Assembly (NCBI RefSeq): GCF_003432385.1
Contig: NZ_CP031841.1
Location: 310,001-374,000, forward strand
Reading direction: 5' to 3'
Source: Breoghania sp. L-A4
GTDB lineage: Bacteria > Pseudomonadota > Alphaproteobacteria > Rhizobiales > Stappiaceae
Length of the DNA: 64,000 nt
Part shown: in pieces, positions 9,366-19,850 of the stretch
Position numbering within the stretch: the stretch's first letter is position 1
Layout: each line of letters starts with the position of its first letter
The notes under the pieces: generated by a model
The model's database searches: none
What the model was told of the DNA's origin: nothing
The model's input: only the letters and a program-made list of their open reading frames with translations
Made by a program: the position numbers and the translations under genes

Positions 9366-10157
9366 ATGGCACGCGAGCCCCATCAAGACACATCAGGATC
9401 GGACGGAGCATCGGCGAGCTTCGGCTTCCGTACCGTGCCGCTGGGCGACAAGCAGGAGATGGTCGACACGGTGTTCCACCGGGTGGCCTCGCGCTACGAT
9501 CTGATGAACGATCTGATGTCGGCCGGCATGCACCGGCTGTGGAAGGACGCCATGGTCTCGTGGCTGTCGCCGCCGCATGCGGGCAAGCGGCCGTGGGCCG
9601 TGCTGGACGTGGCCGGCGGCACGGGCGACATCGCAACCCGCATCGTCGAGCGCTCGCAGGGCCATGCCCAGGCCATCGTCTGCGACATCAACAATTCCAT
9701 GCTCACGGTGGGCCGCGACCGGGCGGCCAAGGCGAAGCTGTCCAACGCCATCCGTTTCGCGCAGGGCAACGCCGAGGATCTGCCGTTTCCCGACGCGCGT
9801 TTCGACGCCTATACGATCGCCTTCGGAATCCGCAACGTGCCGCGCATCGAGCGCGCGCTTGCCGAAGCCCATCGCGTTCTCAAGACCGGTGGCCGCTTCC
9901 TGTGCCTGGAATTCTCCGCCGTCGACGTGCCGGGGCTCGACCGCTTCTATGACGCCTATTCGTTCAACGCGATTCCGGCCCTGGGCAAGATGGTGACGGG
10001 GGATGCGGACAGCTACCAGTATCTGGTGGAATCGATCCGCAAGTTCCCGACCCAGGAACGTTTTGCCCAGATGATCCGCACCGCGGGCTTCTCGCGGGTC
10101 AGCTACCGCAATCTGTCGGGCGGCATCGCGGCGATCCATTCGGGCTGGAAACTGTAG
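9366..10157 (+). CDS. ubiE: Demethylmenaquinone / ubiquinone C-methyltransferase UbiE
   Basis: SAM-dependent methyltransferase of ubiquinone biosynthesis (C2 methylation of the benzoquinol ring). The 263-residue protein has the family start [34 protein letters not shown], the SAM motif [12 protein letters not shown], and the C-terminal [18 protein letters not shown]. The ATG at 9366 has an AGGAGAG RBS; an upstream in-frame ATG at 9339 has none. It is followed after 2 bases by ubiB, a clear operon for ubiquinone synthesis. Confidence 0.97.
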   Translation: MAREPHQDTSGSDGASASFGFRTVPLGDKQEMVDTVFHRVASRYDLMNDLMSAGMHRLWKDAMVSWLSPPHAGKRPWAVLDVAGGTGDIATRIVERSQGHAQAIVCDINNSMLTVGRDRAAKAKLSNAIRFAQGNAEDLPFPDARFDAYTIAFGIRNVPRIERALAEAHRVLKTGGRFLCLEFSAVDVPGLDRFYDAYSFNAIPALGKMVTGDADSYQYLVESIRKFPTQERFAQMIRTAGFSRVSYRNLSGGIAAIHSGWKL

Positions 10158-10159
10158 AA

Positions 10160-11839
10160 ATGCCGGTCACGAATTTCATCCGCCTGGCGCATGCCGGTTT
10201 CGTCATGGCGCGCGAGGGCGTGTTCGGTCTGGTCGAGGTGCCGGACCTGCCCGCGGGCCCGCGTCTGGCGCTGCGGCTGGTGCGAATGCTGGAACGCAAG
10301 GCGGCGCGGCGCGCGGACGCCGGCGCGCGCATCTCCCAGGCATTTAACAGGCTCGGTCCGTCCTACGTGAAGATGGGCCAGTTCCTGGCCACCCGCCCCG
10401 ACGTGGTCGGCGCGGAAGTGGCGCTGGAGCTGTCGCTGCTGCAGGACCAGCTGCCGCCGTTTGCGCAGGCCGATGCGATCGCCGTGGTCGAGGAGGCGTT
10501 TGGTCAGCCGATCGACGCGATCTTCGCCGAGTTCGGTGCTCCCGTCGCGGCCGCTTCCATCGCCCAGGTGCATCCGGCGGTGCTGCGCAACCCCGCGCCG
10601 CTGGAAGACGATCCGGCTCGTGCCGATGACCCTGTTGGCGCTGGCGCCGCAGGTGCTGCCGATCCCGAGCGCGATCCTGAGGTTGCCCCGGAGCTGGACA
10701 ATCACGCCGGCAAGGTGGCGGTCAAGGTGCTGCGTCCCGGCGTAGCGCGGCGATTCCAGCGTGACCTGCAATGTTTCTATCTCGCCGCCCGGCTGATCGA
10801 GCGCTTCGCGCCCGCCGCCCGCCGCCTGCGTCCCGTCGCCATCGTCGACACGCTGGCGCGCTCGGTGGAACTGGAGATGGATTTCCGGCTCGAGGCGGCA
10901 GCCCTTTCGGAAATGACCGAGAACATTGCCAAGGATCCCGATTTCCGTGTGCCGTCGGTCGACTGGGTGCACACCGCGAAAAGCGTGCTGACGCTGGAAT
11001 GGATCGACGGCCGGAAACTCTCCGATGTCGAGGGCATCCGCGCCGACGGCCAGGACATGGAGCGGCTGGCCGCCAACATCATCCAGAGCTTTCTGCGCCA
11101 CGCGCTGCGCGACGGTTTTTTCCACGCCGACATGCATCAGGGCAATCTGTTCGCGCAAGCCGACGGCATGCTGGTGGCGGTCGACTTCGGCATCACCGGT
11201 CGGCTGAACAAGGCCGAGCGGCGGTTCCTGGCGGAAATCCTGTTCGGCTTCATCACCCGCAACTACCTGCGGGTGGCCGAGGTGCATTTCGAGGCGGGCT
11301 ATGTGCCAGGCACCCAGGATGTGGCGGTCTTCGCCCAGGCCATTCGCGCCATCGGCGAGCCCATCCACGGCCACACGGCGTCGGAAATATCCATGGCGCG
11401 GCTGCTGACTCAGCTCTTCGAAGTGACCGAGCTGTTCGACATGACCACCCAGCCGCAGCTCATCATGCTGCAGAAGACCATGGTGGTGGTCGAGGGCGTT
11501 GCGCGCACGCTGGACCCGAAACTCGACATGTGGAAGACGGCGGAACCTGTGGTGCGCGAATGGATCGAACGCAATCTCGGACCCGCCGGCAAGCTTCAGG
11601 ACGCGGGCGAGGGGTTTGGCGGCTTCATGCGGCTGCTGGGCGACATGCCGGTGCTGGCCGAGCGCGCCAGCCGCATGTCGGCTGAGCTTGAGAGCATGAG
11701 CAAGAACGGTTTGCGGTTTGACGCCGAGACCGCAGACGCCATCGGCCGCGCCGAGGCGCGCCATACGCGGTCGGGCCGCTGGGCCCTGTGGATCATCGCG
11801 GCGGCAATGGTGGTGATCGCCTTGGAACTTGTTCTGTAG
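10160..11839 (+). CDS. ubiB: UbiB-family (ABC1/ADCK) protein for ubiquinone biosynthesis
   Basis: Atypical protein-kinase-like ATPase needed for ubiquinone synthesis. It has 559 residues. The KxGQ motif (KMGQ) is at 71-74, the ASIAQVH segment at about 132-138, the catalytic region HADMHQGNLF, and the DFG-type VDFGITG. The C-terminus carries one or two membrane helices (WALWIIAAAMVVIALELVL). An acidic, alanine-rich insert of about 35-40 residues (around 142-183) separates the nucleotide-loop segment from KVAVKV and is absent from E. coli UbiB as I know it. The start is 2 bases after ubiE, so translation is probably coupled. Confidence 0.95.
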   Translation: MPVTNFIRLAHAGFVMAREGVFGLVEVPDLPAGPRLALRLVRMLERKAARRADAGARISQAFNRLGPSYVKMGQFLATRPDVVGAEVALELSLLQDQLPPFAQADAIAVVEEAFGQPIDAIFAEFGAPVAAASIAQVHPAVLRNPAPLEDDPARADDPVGAGAAGAADPERDPEVAPELDNHAGKVAVKVLRPGVARRFQRDLQCFYLAARLIERFAPAARRLRPVAIVDTLARSVELEMDFRLEAAALSEMTENIAKDPDFRVPSVDWVHTAKSVLTLEWIDGRKLSDVEGIRADGQDMERLAANIIQSFLRHALRDGFFHADMHQGNLFAQADGMLVAVDFGITGRLNKAERRFLAEILFGFITRNYLRVAEVHFEAGYVPGTQDVAVFAQAIRAIGEPIHGHTASEISMARLLTQLFEVTELFDMTTQPQLIMLQKTMVVVEGVARTLDPKLDMWKTAEPVVREWIERNLGPAGKLQDAGEGFGGFMRLLGDMPVLAERASRMSAELESMSKNGLRFDAETADAIGRAEARHTRSGRWALWIIAAAMVVIALELVL

Positions 11840-11864
11840 CGGGTCTCGTCCAGGGCAGGATCTT

Positions 11865-12530
11865 CTATTCCAGCGCCGCGGTCACCCGCCGCAGCGTCAG
11901 ATTGATCCGGCCGCCGTCTTTCAGAAGCGTGGAGGTGCCGGGATAGATGCGATCGACGCCGTGGTGCGCCAGCCGCGCGTCGCCGCCGAGCACCAGGGCG
12001 TCGCCCGAGGCCAGCTTGAACGAGCGTGTGGGAGCCGTGCGGGCCGCACCGCCCAGACGGAACCGGCAGGTGTCGCCGAGCGACAGCGAGACGACGGGGG
12101 CCTCGAATGTCTCCTCGTCGCGGTCCTGGTGCAGGCCCATTTTCGCCGAAGCCTCATAGAAATTGATCAGGCAGGCCTCCGGCGGATGCGGGAAGCCTGA
12201 AAGGTCGTTCCAGATGTCCAGCAAGGTCCGGGGCATTGGCGGCCAGGGCGCGCCCGTATCCGGATGGGTGGGCTGGTAGCGGTAACCCGCCTTGTCCGCG
12301 ACCCAGCCCAGGGGGCCGCAGTTCGACATTTTCACGCTGAGCGGCTTGCCGGTGCGCGGCATGCGCGGCGCAAACAGCGGGGCTGCGCGCACGATCGCGC
12401 GGATCTCTTCCAGCAGCGCCTGCTGCGCGGCGCGGTCGAGATACTCCGCGCGCAGCCGGAAACCGGCGCCCGTGGGGCTGGCCGGATGTCCCTGCTCTAC
12501 CGTGCTTCCCGCGATGGTATCACTCCTCAC
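11865..12530 (-). CDS. alkB: AlkB-type 2-oxoglutarate/Fe(II) dioxygenase
   Basis: Oxidative demethylase for alkylated DNA or RNA bases. The 221-residue protein has the iron ligands HQD (GLHQDRDEE) and the distal His in HHGVDRI, and the 2-oxoglutarate-binding arginines in GRINLTLRRV. YEASAKMGLHQDRDEETF is characteristic of bacterial AlkB. This is the only minus-strand gene between 9.3 and 48.9 kb, and it is convergent with ubiB (25-base gap). The upstream in-frame start MRSDTIAG at 12530 was kept; shorter starts are possible. No Ada-type regulator is nearby. Confidence 0.92.
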   Translation of the reverse strand: MRSDTIAGSTVEQGHPASPTGAGFRLRAEYLDRAAQQALLEEIRAIVRAAPLFAPRMPRTGKPLSVKMSNCGPLGWVADKAGYRYQPTHPDTGAPWPPMPRTLLDIWNDLSGFPHPPEACLINFYEASAKMGLHQDRDEETFEAPVVSLSLGDTCRFRLGGAARTAPTRSFKLASGDALVLGGDARLAHHGVDRIYPGTSTLLKDGGRINLTLRRVTAALE

Positions 12531-14848
<2,318 letters not shown>

Positions 14849-14900
14849 ACCAACGCCTCGCGCCGCGGCTCGACTTTCAGGGCCGTCCCGCTTGTGAACC

Positions 14901-14934
14901 AAATCCCGGGCGTCGCCAGCGGCGCCCGGGATTT
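14901..14934 (+). terminator. dnaK terminator
   Basis: 12-bp perfect stem (AAATCCCGGGCG / CGCCCGGGATTT) with a 10-base loop, followed by CTTATTTCT. It lies 53 bases past dnaK and separates dnaK from the mobile elements and from dnaJ. Confidence 0.75.
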
Positions 14935-14995
14935 CTTATTTCTGGTTCCCGGCCGCGGCCCAGGTCACGGGCTCATCACCTGACGGGATCTCTAG

Positions 14996-15015
14996 AGCGT
15001 TTCCTTGTTAAATGG
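14996..15015 (+). repeat. Left terminal inverted repeat of the MITE-like element
   Basis: 20 bases identical to the reverse complement of 15242-15261. An imperfect extension of the repeat continues to about 15025. Confidence 0.85.
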
Positions 15016-15241
15016 ACCCATTCTGCGGAGATGAATTTTGTCGAGGATCAAGAGGATTGGCGAAGGGCATATCGCGGATATGGCCGAGACGAGCCTCGCC
15101 GATAATCGGGAAAATTCATCCCGCCCAAAGGGTTGGTCGAAACCGGCCGTCCGCCGCGTCAACGGCCTCCGCCGTAGCGTGGGCTACGCCGTTCGCCCGT
15201 TTCCTCGCGGATCGAACCGGTTTGGACCAACAGAATTGATC

Positions 15242-15261
15242 CCATTTAACAAGGAAACGCT
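15242..15261 (-). repeat. Right terminal inverted repeat of the MITE-like element
   Basis: Reverse complement of the left end, 20 of 20 bases. It ends directly at the CTAG that also forms the left boundary of the neighbouring insertion sequence. Confidence 0.85.
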
Positions 15262-15265
15262 CTAG

Positions 15266-15283
15266 GCTGTAGTGACAATTTAA
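15266..15283 (+). repeat. Left inverted repeat of the IS5-type element
   Basis: 18-base perfect inverse of 16109-16126; 22 bases if the flanking CTAG palindrome is counted. Confidence 0.88.
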
Positions 15284-15345
15284 CATCACTGGGGATTCCC
15301 TTTGAGGCGCAAATCAGATTCAAGGCTGACTTTTGGAGGTCGGCT

Positions 15346-16108
15346 TTGGAAGGCGAAGTTCTACGCGACGATCAATGGGAGCAGATCAGGCCGTTTGTTC
15401 CGGGCGGCCTGAAGGGCAAGCGCGGCCCGCGCAGCGACGGCCGACGCTTCTTCGATGCGATTTTGTGGCTGGCGCGTTCCGGAGCGCGCTGGCGGGATCT
15501 GCCGGAGGATCGCTTCGGCCCCTACCAGACCGCCAAGCGGCGCTACTACCGCTGGATCGAGGCGGGTGTGTTCGACCGTTTGTTCGAGGCGATCGCGAGC
15601 GATCCGGACATGGAATGGCTGTCGATCGATGCCACCGTCATCCGCGCCCAGGCGCAGGCCGCCGGAGCGCGGCGTAAAAGGGGGGCCTGAAACCCAGGCT
15701 CTCGGCCGCTCCCGCGGCGGCTTCTGCACCAAGCTGCACGCCGTCGTAGACGCGCTCGGTCTGCCGGTGCGCTTCGAGCTGGGACCGGGTCAGCAGAACG
15801 ACATGGCGCCCGCTTGCGAGCTGATCGAGGGCTTGGCGGTGACACAGGTGATCGCCGACCGCGCCTATGATGCCGACCGGCTATACGAGCTCATTCTCGA
15901 ACAGGGCGGCGAGCCGGTCATCCCGCCGCGCCGGCATCGCAGATACCAGCACGACTACGACAAGATTGCCTACAAGAACCGGTGGGGCATTGAGGGCTTC
16001 TTCGCTAAGCTCAAGCAGTGGCGCCGCATCGCAACCCGCTACGACAAGCTTGCCGCCAACTTCCTAGGCTTCGTCAAACTCGCCAGCATCATGCTCTGGC
16101 TCAAATGA
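15346..16108 (+). CDS. IS5-family transposase (two overlapping frames)
   Basis: DDE transposase. The first frame (15346-15690, TTG start with a GGAGG RBS) has the N-terminal DUF4096-type domain DDQWEQIRPFVPG and SGARWRDLPEDRFGPYQTAKRRYYRW, plus the first catalytic Asp in LSIDATVI. The second frame continues with GRSRGGFCTKLHAVVDALG, the second Asp in VIADRAYDAD, and the Glu in NRWGIEGFFAKLKQWRRIATRYDK, ending at 16108. The frames join at AAAAGGGGGG (15676-15685), where a +1 shift or loss of one G yields RRKRGPETQALG. Two-frame organisation is known in the IS427 group, so programmed slippage is plausible; a broken copy is the alternative. Confidence 0.88.
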
Positions 16109-16126
16109 TTAAATTGTCACTACAGC
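16109..16126 (-). repeat. Right inverted repeat of the IS5-type element
   Basis: 18-base perfect inverse of 15266-15283. It begins immediately after the transposase stop codon. Confidence 0.88.
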
Positions 16127-16256
16127 CTAGGCAAGAACACATTGGTGTGCGTTTTTCAGCGGCAGGGCGTCTGCGTCCGCAGGCAGATGCGCACGCAGAC
16201 GGGCGGTCCCGTACCGGGAACGTGCACGCGTCATCAGTACTGTGCAGGGGCGCCAT

Positions 16257-17153
16257 ATGAATACCGTTGAGACGATCGCCGAACCCTATGGCGCGTATCG
16301 CCTTGGGCGGGCGCTCGAAGGAATTCGCCGGGTCGGAAACCGGCTTCCCGATACATTCGCCGGCCGCCGGCTGGCTTCCGTGATCCGCAAGCTTTGCCTG
16401 CGCTGCGGCGGCGCGGGGCCATTCGACATTCCGCTGTTCGAGCGGCAGCATGCCCGCGTCTACCCGCGCACCAACCGCTGCGAGAAACGCGCCTTCTCCG
16501 GAATGCGCTCCTGGGACCGCGCCGAGCGCGCGTTCCTGCGGGGTGAAATCGAGACCGCGCCCGCGGGGCGGCCCTTCGTCTTCGTCGATGCGGGCGCCAA
16601 TGTGGGTTTCTATTCCCTCTTTGTCACCGATGCGGCGGCCTGTCTCGACCGGGCGACGACGGTGCTGGCCATCGAACCGGACGCAGTCAATCGCGGCCGG
16701 CTGAGCTTCAACATTTCGGCGTCGCAGGCCGAGATCATCGCCGTGTGCCCCGACGCCCTGGGTGGTGCCGAACGGTTCGCCGTGCTGGTTGACGGCGAGA
16801 GCAATCGCGGCGAAGTTCGCCTGTGCGGCGCAGCGCGACCTGCGGCCGCTGATGGCGTGGTGCGGCGGGTGCGCGTGCGGCTGCTGGGCGATATACTGAC
16901 GCAGGCCGGCATCAGCCGTATCGATGTTCTGAAAATGGACATCGAGGGCGAGGAGTTCGAAACGCTGCAGGCGTTCTTCGCCAAAAGTCCCTTCGCGCTG
17001 TGGCCGGGGCACATTGTTCTGGAGGTTGGCCGGTCGGGAACGTCCAAGGCCTTTGAACTTTGTCGCGCCAATGGCTATATGCCTGCCATGTCGGCGCGCA
17101 TCAACTCGATCCTGCGCCGTCCGGCTTCGCCGCCGGCCACATTAGACGCATAG
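16257..17153 (+). CDS. FkbM-family SAM-dependent methyltransferase
   Basis: A 298-residue protein with the FkbM methyltransferase core: [15 protein letters not shown] at about 109-123 (SAM-binding motif I), an acidic residue in [12 protein letters not shown], and [15 protein letters not shown], the hallmark motif of the family. These enzymes O-methylate sugars and other small hydroxyl groups; the substrate is unknown here. The ATG at 16257 has an AGGGG RBS. The N-terminal 100 residues are Arg-rich and lack clear homology to my eye. It sits between the insertion sequence and dnaJ (14-base gap to dnaJ), so it separates dnaK from dnaJ and may have been brought in by rearrangement. Confidence 0.82.
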   Translation: MNTVETIAEPYGAYRLGRALEGIRRVGNRLPDTFAGRRLASVIRKLCLRCGGAGPFDIPLFERQHARVYPRTNRCEKRAFSGMRSWDRAERAFLRGEIETAPAGRPFVFVDAGANVGFYSLFVTDAAACLDRATTVLAIEPDAVNRGRLSFNISASQAEIIAVCPDALGGAERFAVLVDGESNRGEVRLCGAARPAAADGVVRRVRVRLLGDILTQAGISRIDVLKMDIEGEEFETLQAFFAKSPFALWPGHIVLEVGRSGTSKAFELCRANGYMPAMSARINSILRRPASPPATLDA

Positions 17154-17167
17154 ACGCTGGACGCTTC

Positions 17168-18306
17168 ATGGCCAAACAAGATTTCTACGACGTGCTGGGC
17201 GTGGCCCGCGACGCCGATGAAAAGGTGCTCAAGAGCGCCTATCGCAAGCTGGCGATGAAATTTCATCCCGACCGCAATCCCGATGACGCAGCCGCCGAGG
17301 CGCAGTTCAAGCAGGTCAGCGAGGCCTACGACGCGCTGAAGGATCCCAACAAGCGCGCCGCCTACGACCGCTTCGGCCATGCCGCGTTCGAGAACGGCGG
17401 TGGCGGCGGTGGACCCGGCGGCTTCTCCGGCGACTTCTCCTCCACCATGTCGGACATCTTCGACGAGTTCTTCGGCATGGGCGGCGGCGCCCGGCGGGGC
17501 GGCGGGGCGGCGGACGCGAGCGCGGCGCCGATCTGCGCTACAACATGGAAATCTCGCTCGAGGACGCGTTTACCGGAAAGTCGGTGGAGATCGAGGTCCC
17601 CACGTCGGTCACCTGCGAGGGCTGTTCGGGCAGCGGCGCCAAGCCCGGATCGAGGCCCACGACCTGCGGCACCTGCGGCGGTGCCGGCCGCGTGCGCGCA
17701 AGCCAGGGCTTCTTCACCCTCGAGCGAACCTGTCCGTCATGTCAGGGGCGTGGCGAGATCATCGCCGACCCTTGCGCCGAATGCGGCGGCACCGGCCGGC
17801 GCACCCAGGAGCGCACCCTGTCGGTCAACATTCCGGCGGGCATCGAGGACGGCACCCGCATACGCCTGGCCGGCGAGGGCGAGGCTGGCGTGCGCGGCGG
17901 CCCCTCCGGCGATCTCTACATCTTCCTGTCGATCAAGCCGCATGCCTTCTTCCAGCGCGACGGCGCGGACATCTTCTGCCGCGTTCCGGTCTCCATGACC
18001 ACGGCGGCGCTCGGCGGCCATTTCGAGGTGCCGACGGTGGATGGCGGCAAGACGCGCGTCAATGTCCCCGAGGGCACCCAGGCGGGCAAGCAGTTCCGGC
18101 TCAAGGCCAAGGGGATGCCCGTGATGCGTTCCTCGCAGCATGGCGACATGTACATTCAGGTGACCGTGGAGACGCCGAGCAACCTGACAAAGCGGCAACG
18201 CGAGATCCTGCGAGAGTTCGAGACCGCGTCCAGCCATGAGAACAACCCCGAGACCACCGGTTTCTTTGCCCGTGTGAAGGACTTCATCGACAATTTCGGC
18301 GCGTGA
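17168..18306 (+). CDS. dnaJ: Molecular chaperone DnaJ (Hsp40), frameshifted
   Basis: Co-chaperone that stimulates DnaK ATPase and delivers substrates. The J domain ([20 protein letters not shown], with HPDRN) is followed by a Gly-rich region, then four zinc-binding repeats ([32 protein letters not shown]) and the C-terminal substrate domain. The frame breaks in the Gly-rich region at one of two GGGG runs (17496-17499 or 17504-17507). One extra G gives [22 protein letters not shown], for 379 residues. The RBS is weak. It is normally adjacent to dnaK; here 2.3 kb of mobile elements and a methyltransferase intervene. Confidence 0.95.
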
Positions 18307-18439
18307 CGGACGGTGTCGGCGCCCGCGCCCGCTCGCGCGGGTGGTATGCAGCAGTGGCGCGGGCCATTTGAAAGCTGTCATTGCTATAGACGGCAAGGCG
18401 CCTATATCTAGAAACCCTTATTGATCCCGGAACGCATTG

Positions 18440-19042
18440 ATGAACACCTCGCCGGTTATTCATGCCAAGAAACTCTCCTCCAAGCTGCTCGACGAGGCCC
18501 GGTTTCTCCGGAGCTGGCTGGAAAGTCCTCTCAAGACCGGCGCCGTCAGCCCCTCCGGGCCGGCGCTGTCCAAGCGCATGGCGGAGTTCGTGGACGGCTG
18601 GCGCGACGGTCCTGTTCTGGAGCTCGGACCGGGAACCGGGGTCGTCACCAAGGCGCTGATCGATCGCGGCATCGCGACGGAGCGCCTCATCGCGCTGGAG
18701 TACAACCGCGACTTCTGCGAGCTGCTGCAAAAGCGCTATGCCGGCGTCCGTGTTGTGCAAGGCGACGCCTACAACCTGTCCGCCACCTTGCCGGACACCG
18801 TGCCCGGTTCCCTGGCCAGCATCGTTTCCAGCCTGCCGCTGTTCAGCCGCCCGCCGGCCGAGCGCCGCAAGCTGCTGCTGCAGGCGCTCGACCTGCTGGA
18901 GCCGGGCGCGCCGTTCATCCAGTTTTCCTATGCGCTGGTGCCGCCTGTTCCTTCCGAGCCGGCACTGTTCACCGTCGAAGCGTCCAACTGGGTGCTCGTC
19001 AACCTGCCGCCCGCCCGGGTCTGGACCTACCGCAAGGTCTAA
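18440..19042 (+). CDS. pmtA: Phospholipid N-methyltransferase (PmtA-type)
   Basis: A 200-residue SAM-dependent methyltransferase resembling the rhizobial PmtA enzymes, which methylate phosphatidylethanolamine stepwise to phosphatidylcholine. Visible features are the LKTGAVSPSGPALSKRMA N-terminal segment, SAM motif VLELGPGTGVVTKALI, the acidic ALEYNRDFCELL, and SSLPLFSRPPAERRKLL; the length fits. The start at 18440 follows MNTSPV; an overlapping TTG at 18437 is possible. It lies 134 bases after dnaJ. A possible promoter (TTGCTA at 18381, 16-base spacer, TATATC at 18403) precedes it. Related rRNA dimethylase-like enzymes share this fold, so the substrate is a family inference. Confidence 0.82.
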   Translation: MNTSPVIHAKKLSSKLLDEARFLRSWLESPLKTGAVSPSGPALSKRMAEFVDGWRDGPVLELGPGTGVVTKALIDRGIATERLIALEYNRDFCELLQKRYAGVRVVQGDAYNLSATLPDTVPGSLASIVSSLPLFSRPPAERRKLLLQALDLLEPGAPFIQFSYALVPPVPSEPALFTVEASNWVLVNLPPARVWTYRKV

Positions 19043-19127
19043 CGATGGCTCCGGTGTGAGTTGATGCGCGGGTGCAGGCCTGTTTGTATCCGATGCGCCA
19101 TGCCGACCATCCGTGGGAGCGATGCGA

Positions 19128-19724
19128 ATGCGTAATCCGAAAATTCTCGTTTTCGCCGGATCCAACCGCAGCGGTTCGTTCAACGTCCGGCTTGCGGACA
19201 TGGTGATGAAGGAACTGGTGCAGGCGGACGCCGAGGTCACCCGCATTTCGCTCGCCGACTATCCGCTGCCGCTCTATGACGCGGATCTGGAAGCGGCCAA
19301 GGGCGTGCCGGAACACGCGGTGGCGCTCAAGCGGCTGTTTCAGGCGCACAGCGGCGTGTTCATCGCAGCACCCGAATACAACGCCTCGGTGACGCCCCTG
19401 CTGAAGAACGCGCTCGACTGGATCAGCCGCGTCGCGGAACGCGGCGAGGCGCGCAACGCGGCCTTCAAGAACCGGGTGTTCGCCGTCGGCTCGGCAAGTC
19501 CGGGACAATTCGGCGGCATGCGCGGACTGATGACCCTGCGGACCGTTCTCGAGGTCGGTCTGGGTGCCCTGGTGCTGCCCGAGCAGGTCTGCGTGCCGCA
19601 CGCCGGCGACGCGTTTGCGGAGGACGGCAGTTTTCGCGAGGAACGTGTCGCAACCGCCCTGCGAACCCTGGCGCGCCGGCTGGTGCGCGAGGCCTCGACC
19701 TACGCCGACGAACTGCTCGGCTAG
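19128..19724 (+). CDS. NADPH-dependent FMN reductase family protein
   Basis: Flavodoxin-like fold of about 198 residues. The FMN phosphate loop GSNRSGSFN near the N-terminus and the PEYNASVTPLLKNALDWISR motif are typical of NAD(P)H-dependent FMN/quinone or chromate reductases (ChrR/YieF-like). The start at 19128 has a GGGAG RBS 8 bases upstream and is preferred to 19122 or GTG 19113. It stands alone between pmtA and hslV. The physiological acceptor is unknown. Confidence 0.87.
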   Translation: MRNPKILVFAGSNRSGSFNVRLADMVMKELVQADAEVTRISLADYPLPLYDADLEAAKGVPEHAVALKRLFQAHSGVFIAAPEYNASVTPLLKNALDWISRVAERGEARNAAFKNRVFAVGSASPGQFGGMRGLMTLRTVLEVGLGALVLPEQVCVPHAGDAFAEDGSFREERVATALRTLARRLVREASTYADELLG

Positions 19725-19850
19725 CCGGTTTGCAACCCGGATCGAACCGCATACATATGACATGCAAGGGAGCTTGCCTGCGACGATCAGAGCGGGCGTC
19801 TTGTCCCATGCAACGACGACAATGGCCGCGGCAGCGCGGCGGGAGCGGAC

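Larger units (their letters stand above)
14996..15261. mobile_element. MITE-like element, 266 bp, flanked by CTAG
   Basis: Non-coding element with terminal inverted repeats. The left end (AGCGTTTCCTTGTTAAATGG, 14996-15015) is repeated exactly in inverse at the right end (15242-15261), and the match extends imperfectly about 10 bases further (ending TTCTG). Both ends are flanked by CTAG (14992-14995 and 15262-15265), consistent with a 4-bp target duplication. Inside are further inverted pairs: GATGAATTTT (15030) with AAAATTCATC (15111), and the 15131-15146 segment with 15217-15231. It has no transposase and was probably mobilised by an IS5-type or similar enzyme using CTAG targets. A 75-codon open frame inside is not credible. 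Confidence 0.8.
15266..16126 (+). mobile_element. IS5-family insertion sequence (IS427-like), 861 bp
   Basis: Complete small insertion sequence. The terminal inverted repeats are perfect over 18 bases (GCTGTAGTGACAATTTAA at 15266-15283, inverse at 16109-16126). CTAG flanks both sides (15262-15265, 16127-16130), fitting target duplication of a palindromic CTAG. It encodes a DDE transposase in two overlapping frames, as in the IS427 group of the IS5 family. The left end abuts the MITE-like element exactly at a shared CTAG, so it inserted into the CTAG flanking that element, or the reverse. Confidence 0.88.

Noticed and set aside
15038-15265. 75-codon open frame inside the MITE-like element
   Set aside because: It runs into the terminal inverted repeat and its composition follows the repeat structure. 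No RBS or recognisable domain.
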